A DNA stretch of 16,693 bases, taken from JAMIFN01 sp035906235. Lineage in GTDB: Bacteria; Pseudomonadota; Gammaproteobacteria; Burkholderiales; Burkholderiaceae_C. This document shows positions 1 to 8,555 of the stretch, piece by piece; positions within the stretch are counted from its first letter, which is position 1, and the number at the start of each line of letters is the position of its first letter. Location of the stretch: contig JAMIFN010000060.1 of NCBI GenBank assembly GCA_035906235.1, forward strand, positions 1-16,693, given 5' to 3'. Below the pieces are notes generated by a model that ran no database searches, had not been told where the DNA came from, and worked only from the letters and a program-made list of their open reading frames with translations. A program made the position numbers and the translations under genes.

Positions 1-607
1 GAAAGACCTGCCCGTGGTCTTGCGCCTCGGCAATCGTGGTGCTGATGATGCGCACCAGCTTGTTGAAATATTCTTGGTTGCTGATGATTTCGCGTCCAGC
101 GCTGTTGCCGTGGGTCTGTCCCTCGCCCTCGTACACAAAAATGATGTCGATATCGCTGGAGGCGTTTAGCTCGCGCGCCCCCAGTTTGCCCATGCCCATG
201 ATCCACAGGGTGCAGGTTTGGCCATTTTCCAGTTGGGGTAGGCCGTGGCGTTCGATCAATTGCGCACTGGCCCAGTGGCAGGCGTTTTCCAGCGCGATTT
301 CGGCCAAATGGGTAAAGCCTAGGGCAATCGGCTCTAGCGCGGTGTGGGCGTCGCAGTCAAGCACGATGAGGCGCTCTTGCACCAGGTGGCGCATGATGCG
401 CAAGGCGCTGGCATTGTCGTAACCCCTGTCCTGCAAGGTTTTGAGCAGGGATTGCATCGTCAGTTTGTCGGGTAAACCCGCTGGCAATAGGGGTAATAAA
501 TCCGCATAGCGGCGACGGGTACGCTGCACAAAACGGCTGCTGGCGCTGAATGCTGTGTCGGTGGTCGAAGCAGGGAGCGGGGAGGAGGGTGTGGTGGGAG
601 CACTCAT
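1..607 (-). CDS. glnE: GlnE, bifunctional glutamine synthetase adenylyltransferase/deadenylylase (N-terminal part only)
   Basis: This is the first 202 codons of a gene that runs off the left edge of the window. GlnE adds AMP to, and removes it from, glutamine synthetase in the cytoplasm in response to PII and glutamine, and so sets nitrogen assimilation. Seen in the sequence: reading leftward from ATG at 607-605, the frame is open to the edge. Residues 138-158 carry the nucleotidyltransferase signature GMGKLGARELNASSDIDIIF, with the paired aspartates D152 and D154 expected to bind metal. From the family layout this first copy of the signature belongs to the N-terminal deadenylylase half; the adenylylating half lies outside the window. 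No strong Shine-Dalgarno sequence precedes the chosen start, so the exact first codon is less certain. The gene is divergent from yhdP, with only 24 bases between the two starts. Confidence 0.95.
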   Translation of the reverse strand, partial: MSAPTTPSSPLPASTTDTAFSASSRFVQRTRRRYADLLPLLPAGLPDKLTMQSLLKTLQDRGYDNASALRIMRHLVQERLIVLDCDAHTALEPIALGFTHLAEIALENACHWASAQLIERHGLPQLENGQTCTLWIMGMGKLGARELNASSDIDIIFVYEGEGQTHGNSAGREIISNQEYFNKLVRIISTTIAEAQDHGQVF

Positions 608-631
608 AGTGGCCTAGGGGGAGATAAGGGG

Positions 632-3600
632 ATGGGCGTTCTCGGTATGATTGTGCCCGCACTGCGTCCGGTGGCGCGGTTTTCTTTGCTGTCCATGCCC
701 CATCCTGCTTCTTCTCTACCCCCAGTCGCGTCCATTCCGTGGGGCTGGCGCAGCGTGTTTGCCGCTGTGCGTTGGCTATGGTGGGCATTTTGGGCGGGGG
801 TGCTGCTGCTGTTGCTGTCTTGGGCCTTTTTGTTTTTCTATTTGGCTCCCCATATAGACCAATACCAGGGGCAGTTAGAGCGCATGGCTAGCCTGAAGCT
901 GGGGCGCACGCTGCGCATCGATAGCGTCCGCGCGAGTCGTGATGCTCTGCCGCAGTTGGATATTCGTGGCCTAAGGGTGTATGACCAGCAAGGGCGCGTT
1001 GCCTTGGCGCTGCCGCAGGTGCAGGTGCAATTGACACCTTTATCGCTATTGCGTTTGCGGGCTGAACGCGTGGTGGTGTTGACCCCCGATTTGGTGTTGC
1101 GGCGCGATGCGCAGGGGCGGATTTTTGTTGGTGGTTTGGATTGGGGGCAGGGCGAATCGGGCGATACCGATGCTTTCGTTGATGGGTTTTTTTCGCTCGC
1201 GCAGTTTGAAGTGCGCGGCGGCAACATGTTGTGGATCGATGAAAAACGCCAAGCACCGGCGTTGGCCTTGCATGATGTGCAAATTGGCGTGCGCAATGCT
1301 TGGGGACGGCATCAGTTTTATGTAGCCGCTACGCCACCACCAGCCTGGGGCGAACGCCTGAGCGTGCAGGCCGATTTACGCGGCGCTTGGTTGGATCGCC
1401 AGCCTGGGGCTTGGCGAACTTGGCAGGGTGTGATTTATGCCGATTTGCCGATGGCTAATGCGGCTCATCTAGGGCAATACCTCGACGGGCAATTGCAATT
1501 GCTGCGTGGTGCGGGGGCACTGCGTAGTTGGGCCGAGTTTGATCGTGGGGAAATCCGTTCAGTTGCCCTGGATGTAGCCCTGGCGCGTGTAGCGCTGCGT
1601 TTGCAGCCTGATCTACCCGAGTTGGATTTGCAGGATTTGCAGGGGTGTTTGCTGCTGGCGCGCCAGCAGCATGCGCTGCAGGTACTGCTCAAGGATGGGC
1701 AGTTCACCACGGCAGATGGCCAACAGTGGCCAGCGGGGCAATTGCAGCTGGAGTTGCAGGGTGATTGGGCGCAGCCGCAGGCGGGTCAGTTGCGAGCCGA
1801 GCATTTATCCCTCCCTATCTTGGCCAAAATCGCAGAAAGCCTGCCCATGGCCACACGCCTGCGTCATCATCTGCAGCAACTGGCTCCACAAGGCGACATT
1901 GCGCAGCTGCAATTGGCGTGGCAGGGGGACATTAGTGCCCCTAAAAACTATCGAGCACAAGGGCAGATTACGGGTTTAGCCTTGGCAGCACAGGCCGAAA
2001 AACAGGTTTCTGAGCCTTTAAATTTAATAGCACCTCAGGCAGGTTTCTCGGGTCAAACCCCAGATAACATCCTTAAAAGCATTGCGAGCATCCCCACCAT
2101 AGGTCAACCAGGTTTGGCTGGTGTGAATATCCAATTCGATGTGCAGCAAGACGGTGGTAAGGCCAGCCTGTCGCTGCAAAACGGTTGGCTCGAATTTCCC
2201 GGCGTGTTTCAAGAGCCGCGCATCCCCGTGGACAAGCTCAGCGCCGATGCGCACTGGCAATTCAAGGGCGAGGCCATAGCCGTGCAATTGGACAAGGTGC
2301 AATTTGCCAACGCCGATGTGCAGGGCAGCGCCCAAGCGCGCTGGCACACCAGTGCGGGGCAAGGGGATGCCCGCTTTCCGGGGGTGTTGGATTTGCAGGG
2401 GCAGTTTGATCATGCGCAGGCTGGCCGTGTCTGGCGCTATTTGCCGTTGACTGTTAATCAAGATGCGCGGAATTATGTGCAGCAAGCCGTGCAGGGTGGG
2501 GTGGGTAGCCGTGGGGAGTTTCAGGTCAGGGGCAATTTGCTAGACATTCCCTCTAAAGACCCCAAAATCAGCACCTTTCGCATTGCCGCGCACCTGGATC
2601 AGGGCTATTACCAATTCGCGCCAACTGCGCTTGCGTCAGCGGGCAGTCTGCCTTGGCCAGCTTTGAAAGATCTGCAGGGTGAATTGGTTTTTGACGGATA
2701 CAGCATGCGTGTCAGCAAGGCCCAAGGCCTGTTGGGTCAAGTGCGCATCCCCGAGGTGCAGGCCGAGTTGGCCGATTGGGATGAGTTGCGGGTCAATCTT
2801 CATGGCAAAGTGCAGGACGATTTAGGGCGGATGCTCGATACCATGCGTGGTAGCGGCTTGGGTGCCCTGCTGGGGCAAAGCCTGGGGCAAGCGCAAGGCA
2901 GTGGTACTGCGCAATTGGATTTGCACCTGGATTTGCCGATTCAGCAATTGGCGCAAAGCAAGGCCAGTGGCCAGCTCAAGCTAGAAGGCAATCAACTGCG
3001 ATGGTTGCCTAGCCTGCCACCAATAGAAGCGCTGCACGGCGTGGTGCGATTTGATGAAAACGGTCTGGTGCTGCAAGACATCCAGGGCCGTATTCTGGGC
3101 GGCGCGCTGCAGGCGCAAGGCGGCATGGGGGCACTGGCGGGGCGCAAAGATGCTGGCCTGCACTTGCAGCTGCAGGGGCAACTCAATAGCCAAGGCTTGC
3201 GCGCGCAAACGGGCTTGCCTGAGGCTTGGACCGCTTTGGGGCAACACCTGCAGGGCAGCAGCCCTTATCGCCTGCAAATCGATGCCCAGCCCAGCTCGGT
3301 GGCCTTGACTTTGGACAGCTCGCTGCAAGGCATGGCCGTACACCTGCCCTCGCCCTTGGCTAAAGACGCGGCCAGCACACAGGCCTTGCACATCAATTGG
3401 AAAAGCGCGGACGCGGGCAAAGGCGCGGCCCCCACCCAGCGTTTGCAAGCCAATTGGGGGCAAGCCGTGGCTGCGCAGTATGAGGTGCAGGCGCCCAGCG
3501 GCGCAGTGCCTCCTGTGGTGCGAGGGCTGCTGGCCTTGGGCAGTTTGCCGGCCAATGCCCGTCTGCCTGATGCTGGCGTTCAGCTGTTGGTGCAGGCCGA

Positions 3601-4768
3601 TGTCTTGGATGCAGGCGATTGGTACGCGCGCTTGGCCAATGTGCTGGACTCCAGCGCCAAGATGGCCAGTACGCAGTCGGTGCTAAAGGCGTATTTGCCA
3701 CAACGCGTGGCCTTGCGTGTAGGGCGTTTGCAATTGGGCGATCGCGCCCTGCATAGTGTGCAAGCTCAGGTTGAACGCAGTGGCAGTGATGGCTGGAAAA
3801 TCAGCGGTCAGGCACAGGAATTGGCCGGCCAGATGGAATACCACAACGGCGCTGCGGGGCAATCCGACAATTTACGCGCGCGCTTGCAGCGCCTGGATTG
3901 GACCGAGGCACAAGCGGCGCAGATGAACGAAGGGCTGCTACACGCCCCCAGCAGCATGCCTGCTTTGGATGTACTGGTCGAGGATTTCCGTTTGCGCGGC
4001 AAAGCCCTAGGAAGACTCGAAATCAACGCGAACAACTACGGCGCTGCGACTGATGCCAATCGAGAATGGCGCTTGAACAAACTGGCCATCAGCAGCCCAG
4101 AGGCGCAGTTCAGCAGTACGGGCGCTTGGCTGGCAGGGCAAAACCGCACGGTGCTCAACTTCAATTGGGCACTGCAAGATGCTGGCAAATTACTCGACCG
4201 CTTTGGGCAAAAAGAAGTGCTAGCCAAAGGTAAGGGCAATATCGAGGGGCAAATCTCTTGGCAAGGGGCGATTACCGCACCCGACACCCCCAGCATGAAC
4301 GGCAAGTTGCAAGTTCATGTACAGGATGGGCGTTTTCTCAAGGCCGACCCAGGCGCTGCCAAATTGCTGGGCGTGCTGAATTTGCAAGCCTTGCCACGGC
4401 GGCTGAACCTAGACTTTCGCGATGTTTTTGCCCAGGGTTTTGCCTTTGATTTTGTGCGCGGCGATATGCAAATCCAAAAAGGGCTGGCTAGCACCAATAA
4501 TCTGCAGATCAAAGGCGTGAACGCCGCCGTGCTGATGGAGGGTGTCGCCGATCTGAAGGAGGAAACCCAAGACCTGCATGTCGTGGTCGTGCCCGAGATC
4601 AATGCGGGCACAGCCGCCCTGGTGGCTACAGCCATCAACCCAGCCGTAGGATTGGGCGCATTTGTGGCGCAATGGCTGCTGGGTAAACCCGTCGCCAAAG
4701 CAGCCACACAACATCTGCGCATCACGGGCAGCTGGACCGATCCCAAAGTCGAGAAAATCGAAAAATAA
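632..4768 (+). CDS. yhdP: YhdP family AsmA-like envelope protein (DUF3971/TIGR02099 type)
   Basis: This is a 1378-residue protein of the AsmA-like YhdP family. In enterobacteria YhdP, with TamB and YdbH, supports phospholipid movement from the inner to the outer membrane. One N-terminal membrane anchor is visible at about residues 49-71, followed by a very long periplasmic, beta-rich, Q/L-rich region. The C-terminus matches the family closely: LPRRLNLDFRDVFAQGFAFD near residue 1263, then VVVPEINAG, a hydrophobic NPAVGLGAFVAQ stretch, and HLRITGSWTDPKVE at the end. E. coli YhdP is somewhat shorter, near 1266 residues. The start at 632 follows GGGGGAG at a reasonable spacing; 695 (Met22) is the main alternative and would leave a shorter cytoplasmic tail. 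Residues of about 455-485 are compositionally odd and contain a translated copy of the dispersed repeat found elsewhere in the window. The nitrilase gene follows after 59 bases, probably co-transcribed. Confidence 0.93.
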   Translation: MGVLGMIVPALRPVARFSLLSMPHPASSLPPVASIPWGWRSVFAAVRWLWWAFWAGVLLLLLSWAFLFFYLAPHIDQYQGQLERMASLKLGRTLRIDSVRASRDALPQLDIRGLRVYDQQGRVALALPQVQVQLTPLSLLRLRAERVVVLTPDLVLRRDAQGRIFVGGLDWGQGESGDTDAFVDGFFSLAQFEVRGGNMLWIDEKRQAPALALHDVQIGVRNAWGRHQFYVAATPPPAWGERLSVQADLRGAWLDRQPGAWRTWQGVIYADLPMANAAHLGQYLDGQLQLLRGAGALRSWAEFDRGEIRSVALDVALARVALRLQPDLPELDLQDLQGCLLLARQQHALQVLLKDGQFTTADGQQWPAGQLQLELQGDWAQPQAGQLRAEHLSLPILAKIAESLPMATRLRHHLQQLAPQGDIAQLQLAWQGDISAPKNYRAQGQITGLALAAQAEKQVSEPLNLIAPQAGFSGQTPDNILKSIASIPTIGQPGLAGVNIQFDVQQDGGKASLSLQNGWLEFPGVFQEPRIPVDKLSADAHWQFKGEAIAVQLDKVQFANADVQGSAQARWHTSAGQGDARFPGVLDLQGQFDHAQAGRVWRYLPLTVNQDARNYVQQAVQGGVGSRGEFQVRGNLLDIPSKDPKISTFRIAAHLDQGYYQFAPTALASAGSLPWPALKDLQGELVFDGYSMRVSKAQGLLGQVRIPEVQAELADWDELRVNLHGKVQDDLGRMLDTMRGSGLGALLGQSLGQAQGSGTAQLDLHLDLPIQQLAQSKASGQLKLEGNQLRWLPSLPPIEALHGVVRFDENGLVLQDIQGRILGGALQAQGGMGALAGRKDAGLHLQLQGQLNSQGLRAQTGLPEAWTALGQHLQGSSPYRLQIDAQPSSVALTLDSSLQGMAVHLPSPLAKDAASTQALHINWKSADAGKGAAPTQRLQANWGQAVAAQYEVQAPSGAVPPVVRGLLALGSLPANARLPDAGVQLLVQADVLDAGDWYARLANVLDSSAKMASTQSVLKAYLPQRVALRVGRLQLGDRALHSVQAQVERSGSDGWKISGQAQELAGQMEYHNGAAGQSDNLRARLQRLDWTEAQAAQMNEGLLHAPSSMPALDVLVEDFRLRGKALGRLEINANNYGAATDANREWRLNKLAISSPEAQFSSTGAWLAGQNRTVLNFNWALQDAGKLLDRFGQKEVLAKGKGNIEGQISWQGAITAPDTPSMNGKLQVHVQDGRFLKADPGAAKLLGVLNLQALPRRLNLDFRDVFAQGFAFDFVRGDMQIQKGLASTNNLQIKGVNAAVLMEGVADLKEETQDLHVVVVPEINAGTAALVATAINPAVGLGAFVAQWLLGKPVAKAATQHLRITGSWTDPKVEKIEK
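2015..2046 (-). repeat. Dispersed repeat copy inside the yhdP coding frame
   Basis: Read on the minus strand from 2046 this begins AAACCTGCCTGAG, identical over 13 bases to the core of the intergenic copies, then after two differing bases continues GCTATTA as in the copy at 15148-15198, then an AT-rich end. On the plus strand it encodes YhdP residues 462-472, PLNLIAPQAGF. Just upstream, 1992-2003 reads AGGCCGAAAAAC, which matches the left part of the plus-strand copies, so the insertion may be compound. The surrounding stretch is more AT-rich than the rest of yhdP. Confidence 0.7.
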
Positions 4769-4827
4769 TCCAGAAGATCGCTTTGTTGCACCGTCTCAAA
4801 AAACAGCCAAAATAGGATGCTCCGCTT

Positions 4828-5643
4828 ATGCGCACTGCCGCAATTCAAATGGTTTCCACGGATGCTGTGGCCGTCAATCTAGGCACGGCGGCAGCGCTCT
4901 TGAGGCAAGCTGCAGAGCAGGGCGCAGAGCTTTTGCTTTTGCCTGAATATTGGTGCCTGCTGGGGCAGCGCGACAGCGACAAATTGGCCATCGCCGAAGA
5001 TTTTGGCAGCGGCATGCTGCAAGATTTTTTGGCCGAGCAAGCGCAAACCCTGGGTGTGCACTTGGTGGGCGGCACCATCCCGTTGAAAACGGGGCAGGCT
5101 GACAAGGCCTACAACAGCAGTTTGGCCTTTGACCCGCAGGGCCACTGCGTCGCGCGTTACGACAAGATGCACCTGTTTAGCTTCCATAAAGGACGCGAAG
5201 CCTATAACGAAGGCAAATCCCTGCTGGCAGGCAATCAGCCCATCGCCTTTGATGTGCAAGACCGTAAGGGCCACAACTGGCGTGTGGGGCTGTCCGTGTG
5301 CTATGACTTGCGCTTTCCTGAGCTGTACCGCCAGTTGGCCGCCGATATGTATTTGGTGCCCAGCGCCTTTACCTACACCACGGGGCAAGCGCACTGGGAG
5401 CTATTGCTGCGCGCCCGCGCGGTGGAAAACCTGGCCTATGTCGTCGCAGCCGCCCAAGGCGGTCTGCACAGCAATGGTCGCCAGACTTGGGGGCAGGCCA
5501 TGGTCGTCGATCCCTGGGGGCAGGTGCTGGCACAGCAGGCGCAAGGCGCGGGCGTGGTGCTGGCCGATTGCGACGGGCAGGCGCTGCAAAACTATCGCCT
5601 GCAATTGCCAGCATTGCGGCATAAAAAGCTCTTGACCAGCTAG
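4828..5643 (+). CDS. Carbon-nitrogen hydrolase, Nit1/YbeM-like (probable deaminated glutathione amidase)
   Basis: This is a 271-residue cytoplasmic enzyme of the nitrilase superfamily. All three catalytic residues are present in family motifs: E40 in LLLPEYW, K113 in RYDKMHLF, and the nucleophile C158 in GLSVCYDLRFPELYR. The length and the CYDLRFPELYR motif fit the Nit1/NitFhit branch, whose characterised members hydrolyse deaminated glutathione, a repair reaction; assigning that exact substrate here is inference. The ATG at 4828 is preceded by AGGATG about 11 bases upstream. It follows yhdP by 59 bases with no terminator visible between them, so the two probably share a transcript. In several betaproteobacteria I recall tldD following this gene; here the next gene is on the opposite strand, after a repeat. 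An omega-amidase role is the main alternative. Confidence 0.92.
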   Translation: MRTAAIQMVSTDAVAVNLGTAAALLRQAAEQGAELLLLPEYWCLLGQRDSDKLAIAEDFGSGMLQDFLAEQAQTLGVHLVGGTIPLKTGQADKAYNSSLAFDPQGHCVARYDKMHLFSFHKGREAYNEGKSLLAGNQPIAFDVQDRKGHNWRVGLSVCYDLRFPELYRQLAADMYLVPSAFTYTTGQAHWELLLRARAVENLAYVVAAAQGGLHSNGRQTWGQAMVVDPWGQVLAQQAQGAGVVLADCDGQALQNYRLQLPALRHKKLLTS

Positions 5644-5730
5644 GTAGGTTCATACTTGGGAACGCGCTGCACTTTTTTGCCGCGCTAGCTACCCAAAAGG
5701 GTTTTGCAGGGGTCTCTTTGGGGTTTTTAT

Positions 5731-5786
5731 GGTGTTTTTGGCATTTAAGGCCAGAAAACCTGCCTGAGTAGCAATGGTTTTAATAG
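5731..5786 (+). repeat. Dispersed repeat, copy 1 (between convergent genes)
   Basis: This is a copy of the interspersed element, with the core GAAAACCTGCCTGAGTAGC at about 5754-5772, preceded by a T-rich arm with GGC and followed by TTTTAATAG. It lies in the 170-base gap between the nitrilase and the ElyC-like gene, which converge. AGGCC and GCCT flank the A-rich centre and could form a short stem. No strong classical terminator was seen elsewhere in this gap. Confidence 0.8.
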
Positions 5787-5813
5787 CGTGCAACAAGGCT
5801 TTGCAGCGCTGTC

Positions 5814-6596
5814 CTACCACGCCCGCATACGCAGCCCCAGCCATTCGCGCAGCAGGGCGTAATTGGCCTGCATGCCTTTGCCCGATGGCAGCCATTGCCC
5901 CGCCCAGCTATCGGCGGGGCGTACAAAGCCCATGGGCGCGGGGATCACCAGCAGCCCCGCCGCCTCAAACGCCCGCACGCTGCGCGGCATATGCCAGGCG
6001 TGGGTGACTAGATAGACGGTGTGGATGCCGCGCGGCAGCAGCAGGGCGGCGCTGTTGCGGGCGTTTTCGTGCGTGTCACGCGATTGCCCTTCGACCCAAT
6101 CCAGCGGCGCGCGCCCGTCTTGCGCCAGCATATGGGCCAAGGCCTGCGCCATGGGCGGGGGCGCATCGGCGCGGCTGCTCCAGCCATAGCCGCCGCTATA
6201 GCCCAAGGGCAGGCCGGTGGCGCGTTTGATGGCATAGCCGTAGCGCAGGCGCTGGTAGGCGGCGCTTTCTAGCGCAATGCCGCCGTATTCGGGGTTATCT
6301 AGCTCGATACCGCCGCCCAGTACCACAATGGCGCCGGCATCGCTGCGCGGCAGCTTGGCCAAATTTAAAGGCGCATAACTAGGCAGCAGCACAGGTGCCA
6401 GCCACACGGCCACCGCTTGCGTCGATAGCAGCCACAGCAGCACCAGGCTGATGCCAGCCATGCTGCGCACCAGGCGGGGGCGAAAACGCGGCCAGCAGAT
6501 TTGCAGCAGCAAGCACAGGGCGATCAGCAGCAGCAAAGACGCAGGCGGCATAAGCAGCGCGGTGAGATAGGGTTTGAGGCTGACGGCTTCGAACAT
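5814..6596 (-). CDS. ElyC/SanA/YdcF family membrane protein (DUF218)
   Basis: This is a 260-residue inner-membrane protein. Two hydrophobic segments lie at about residues 10-34 and 46-71, followed by a soluble DUF218 domain from residue 85. Family marks are IVVLGGG at 90-96, SGGYGW at 134-139, SRDTHENA at 172-179 and LVTHAWHMPRS at 196-206. Length and layout match E. coli ElyC (259 residues, two membrane segments, DUF218), which affects peptidoglycan and lipid-carrier metabolism. Orthology with ElyC rather than another DUF218 protein is inferred from architecture. The T/SRDTHENA and LVT motifs form the presumed active cleft, and no enzymatic reaction is firmly established for the family. The start at 6596 lies 11 bases after the histidine phosphatase stop. 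It is the last gene of the ttcA-phosphatase-elyC-like operon. Confidence 0.87.
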   Translation of the reverse strand: MFEAVSLKPYLTALLMPPASLLLLIALCLLLQICWPRFRPRLVRSMAGISLVLLWLLSTQAVAVWLAPVLLPSYAPLNLAKLPRSDAGAIVVLGGGIELDNPEYGGIALESAAYQRLRYGYAIKRATGLPLGYSGGYGWSSRADAPPPMAQALAHMLAQDGRAPLDWVEGQSRDTHENARNSAALLLPRGIHTVYLVTHAWHMPRSVRAFEAAGLLVIPAPMGFVRPADSWAGQWLPSGKGMQANYALLREWLGLRMRAW

Positions 6597-6607
6597 GGGG
6601 CTGGCGT

Positions 6608-7267
6608 TTAGGCTATGGTTTCATCGCGCACCACAGCGGGTTCAAGCAGGTGGGCGGTATTGCCCCAGTCCAGCACTTGCCAAGCACCATCCGCCCAGCG
6701 CAGCTGGTTGATGCCGGTATTGGGCAGCGCCCAGGTGCGGGGCGTGTCCACAGGCAGGCCGTGGGCGATGCGCCAGACCATATCCAGCACCCCGCCGTGG
6801 CAAACAATGGCGATTTGCTGCCCACTGTGTTGCTGCGCCAGCGCCTGCAATTGCGTGGCAATGCGGGCTTGAAATTGCAGCAAATTTTCACCGCCATCGG
6901 GCGCAAAATCGGCCACACGGCTGCGCCATTGCTGCGCAGCGTGGGGGTTGATGGCTGCCACTTCGGGCAGAGTCATGCCCTGAAATTGGCCGTAATCGCG
7001 TTCGCGCCACAGGGCACTGGTGCGCACGGTCAAATTGGCATGCTGCGCGGCAATAGCAAGAGCGGTGTCTAGTGCGCGGCTTAAATCGCTGCTGTAAATC
7101 GCATCCAGCGGGTAGCTGGCCATGGCGCTGGCTACTTGCTCGGCCTGGGCGCGTCCTAAATCGTTCAGCGGCTGGTCGGCATGGCCTTGCATACGCGCCG
7201 CGCGGTTCCAGTCGGTTTCGCCGTGGCGGATGATGAGCACATCGCAAATGGCAGCGGGGCGGTGCAT
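6608..7267 (-). CDS. Histidine phosphatase superfamily protein (phosphoglycerate mutase/CobC-like)
   Basis: This is a 219-residue cytoplasmic phosphatase of the histidine phosphatase superfamily. The catalytic phospho-histidine motif RHGETDWN is at residues 14-21 (nucleophile H15). Further marks are R64 in SSDLSRALDTA, the probable acid E89 in LWRERDYGQFQG, and the second histidine H157 in IVCHGG. These form a complete active site. The RHGETDWN...GQFQG pattern fits the branch holding small-molecule phosphatases such as CobC/alpha-ribazole phosphatase and broad-specificity phosphatases annotated as phosphoglycerate mutases. No cobalamin genes are nearby, so the substrate is open. It starts 6 bases after the ttcA stop, with AGGA of the GAGGATTAA at the end of ttcA as a candidate ribosome site, so translation is likely coupled. 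Confidence 0.92.
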   Translation of the reverse strand: MHRPAAICDVLIIRHGETDWNRAARMQGHADQPLNDLGRAQAEQVASAMASYPLDAIYSSDLSRALDTALAIAAQHANLTVRTSALWRERDYGQFQGMTLPEVAAINPHAAQQWRSRVADFAPDGGENLLQFQARIATQLQALAQQHSGQQIAIVCHGGVLDMVWRIAHGLPVDTPRTWALPNTGINQLRWADGAWQVLDWGNTAHLLEPAVVRDETIA

Positions 7268-7273
7268 GGCGTT

Positions 7274-8266
7274 TTAATCCTCGTCTATCGCTACGCTGAA
7301 CTCGCCTGCCGCATCGGGGGTGGGCATTTCGTGGTCAAAGGCGATATCGCCAGCGGCATCGGCCAGGCCTGTGGCTTTGAGGTTTTTGAAGTCAAACAGC
7401 TTGTGGTCCATCAGGTGCGAGGGCACGACATTTTGCAGCGAGCGCAGCATCATCTCGATACGCCCGGGAAAGCGGGTTTGCCAATCGCGCAGCATATCGC
7501 CCACCACTTTGCGTTGCAGGTTTTCTTGGCTGCCGCACAGGTTGCAGGGGATGATGGGGAAGTTTTGCTGGCGGCTCCATTCGACCAAATCGCGCTCGTC
7601 CACATAGGCCAGGGGGCGGATGACGACATGCTTGCCCGTATCGCTTTGCAGTTTGGGCGGCATGCCTTTCAAACGCGCGCCAAAAAACATATTCAGCAGC
7701 AGGGTTTGCACGATGTCGTCGCGGTGGTGGCCTAGGGCAATTTTGGTTGCTCCCAGCTCGTCGGCCACGCGGTACAAAATGCCACGGCGCAGGCGCGAGC
7801 ACAGGCTGCACATGGTCGCGCCGGGGGCGATTTTGTCGGTGACGATGCTGTAGGTGTCTTGCGTTTCGATGTGGTATTTCACGCCCAGTTTGTCGAGGTA
7901 GGCGGGCAAGATGTCGGCAGGAAAACCCGGCTGCTTTTGGTCCAAATTGACGGCGATGATTTCAAAATCAATGGGCGCGCGCTTTTGCAGTTTCAGCAAA
8001 ATATCCAGCAGGGTGTAGCTGTCTTTGCCGCCCGATAGGCAGACCATGACACGGTCGCCCTCTTCGATCATGTTGTAGTCCACAATCGCCTGCCCCGTTA
8101 AACGGCACAGGCGTTTTTCGAGCTTGTGCGCTTCGCGCTGGGCTTTTTCCTCGGGGCTGCGCTCTTTTTTATTCATGCGCAGCAGGCCGTGTTTGACGCG
8201 GGGTTCGGCGCTATCGCTAGCGGTGCTGGGGCAGGTGGGCAGGCTGGTTTCGGGGGCTGAACTCAT
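7274..8266 (-). CDS. ttcA: TtcA, tRNA 2-thiocytidine(32) synthetase
   Basis: This ATP-dependent, iron-sulfur enzyme thiolates cytidine 32 of certain tRNAs in the cytoplasm. Numbering from the ATG at 8266 (330 residues): the PP-loop SGGKDS is at 78-83; the pair C153/C156 in MCSLCSRLRRG and C241 in IPCNLCGSQENLQR are the cysteines expected to hold the 4Fe-4S cluster; and ALGHHRDD at about 177-184 is also typical. A TTG nine codons upstream (8293) extends the frame, but I prefer the ATG because the extra residues show no family resemblance. The first ~30 residues are low-complexity S/P/T-rich and not conserved. It heads a three-gene minus-strand operon and is divergent from pgk across a repeat-filled gap. 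Confidence 0.96.
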   Translation of the reverse strand: MSSAPETSLPTCPSTASDSAEPRVKHGLLRMNKKERSPEEKAQREAHKLEKRLCRLTGQAIVDYNMIEEGDRVMVCLSGGKDSYTLLDILLKLQKRAPIDFEIIAVNLDQKQPGFPADILPAYLDKLGVKYHIETQDTYSIVTDKIAPGATMCSLCSRLRRGILYRVADELGATKIALGHHRDDIVQTLLLNMFFGARLKGMPPKLQSDTGKHVVIRPLAYVDERDLVEWSRQQNFPIIPCNLCGSQENLQRKVVGDMLRDWQTRFPGRIEMMLRSLQNVVPSHLMDHKLFDFKNLKATGLADAAGDIAFDHEMPTPDAAGEFSVAIDED

Positions 8267-8325
8267 GGGGCAAACAATGCCAACTAAGGGCAATTTTTAA
8301 AAAAGCGTAAGGCGCAATTATCCCA

Positions 8326-8357
8326 GCAGGGCTGCTGCCAGCATCCCCCAGCCCTGC
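8326..8357. repeat. Inverted repeat upstream of ttcA
   Basis: GCAGGGCTG (8326-8334) and CAGCCCTGC (8349-8357) are perfect 9-base inverted arms around a 14-base centre. It lies 60-90 bases upstream of the ttcA start, so on the minus strand it would be in or just before the ttcA leader. It has no run of T on either side, which argues against a classical terminator. The role is unknown. Confidence 0.55.
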
Positions 8358-8389
8358 CTTGACCTTGATGAATCAGGTTTTTGACCCTG

Positions 8390-8440
8390 TTTTATGGCTT
8401 TTAGGCCGAAAAACCTGCCTGAGTAGCTCATTTTTCTATA
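8390..8440 (+). repeat. Dispersed repeat, copy 2 (ttcA-pgk intergenic)
   Basis: This copy reads TTTTAGGCCGAAAAACCTGC at 8399-8418 and continues with CTGAGTAGCTCATTTTT. It has the same orientation as the other three intergenic copies. The T-rich left arm (TTTTATGGCTTTTAGGCC) aligns with copies 1 and 3, so the full element is probably 50-70 bases long. It is not downstream of any plus-strand gene, so it cannot be acting as a terminator here. Confidence 0.8.
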
Positions 8441-8447
8441 GTATTTT

Positions 8448-8540
8448 CTCCCTCCTTGGGGGGGACTAGGGTGGGGGCTGACCACAGCAACACCAATAAA
8501 CCAAGCCCCTAAGCCCTGCCTTCCGCCAAAGGGGGAGGAG
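8448..8540. repeat. GC-rich imperfect inverted repeat element
   Basis: CTCCCTCCTTGG at the left and CCAAAGGGGGAGGAG at the right form imperfect outer inverted arms. Inside, GGGGCT (8474-8479) and AGCCCC (8504-8509) form a perfect inner pair. This nested layout resembles short non-autonomous palindromic elements common between genes in proteobacteria. It contains no plausible gene: translation across it on the minus strand gives the low-complexity HPSPPQGGR text typical of such repeats. Confidence 0.55.
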
Positions 8541-8555
8541 CCAAAGCCGCAAAAC

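Noticed and set aside
3208..3228. TTGCCTGAGGC word in yhdP resembling part of the repeat core
   Set aside because: The match is too short and the flanks do not match; explained by coding sequence.
5687..5731. Possible terminator after the nitrilase gene (GGGTTTTGCAGGGGTCTCTTTGG region)
   Set aside because: The G- and T-rich stretch has no convincing inverted arms followed by a T run.
8267..8293. TTG start nine codons upstream of the chosen ttcA start
   Set aside because: The extra residues are not family-like and the downstream ATG is the simpler start, although neither has a strong ribosome site.
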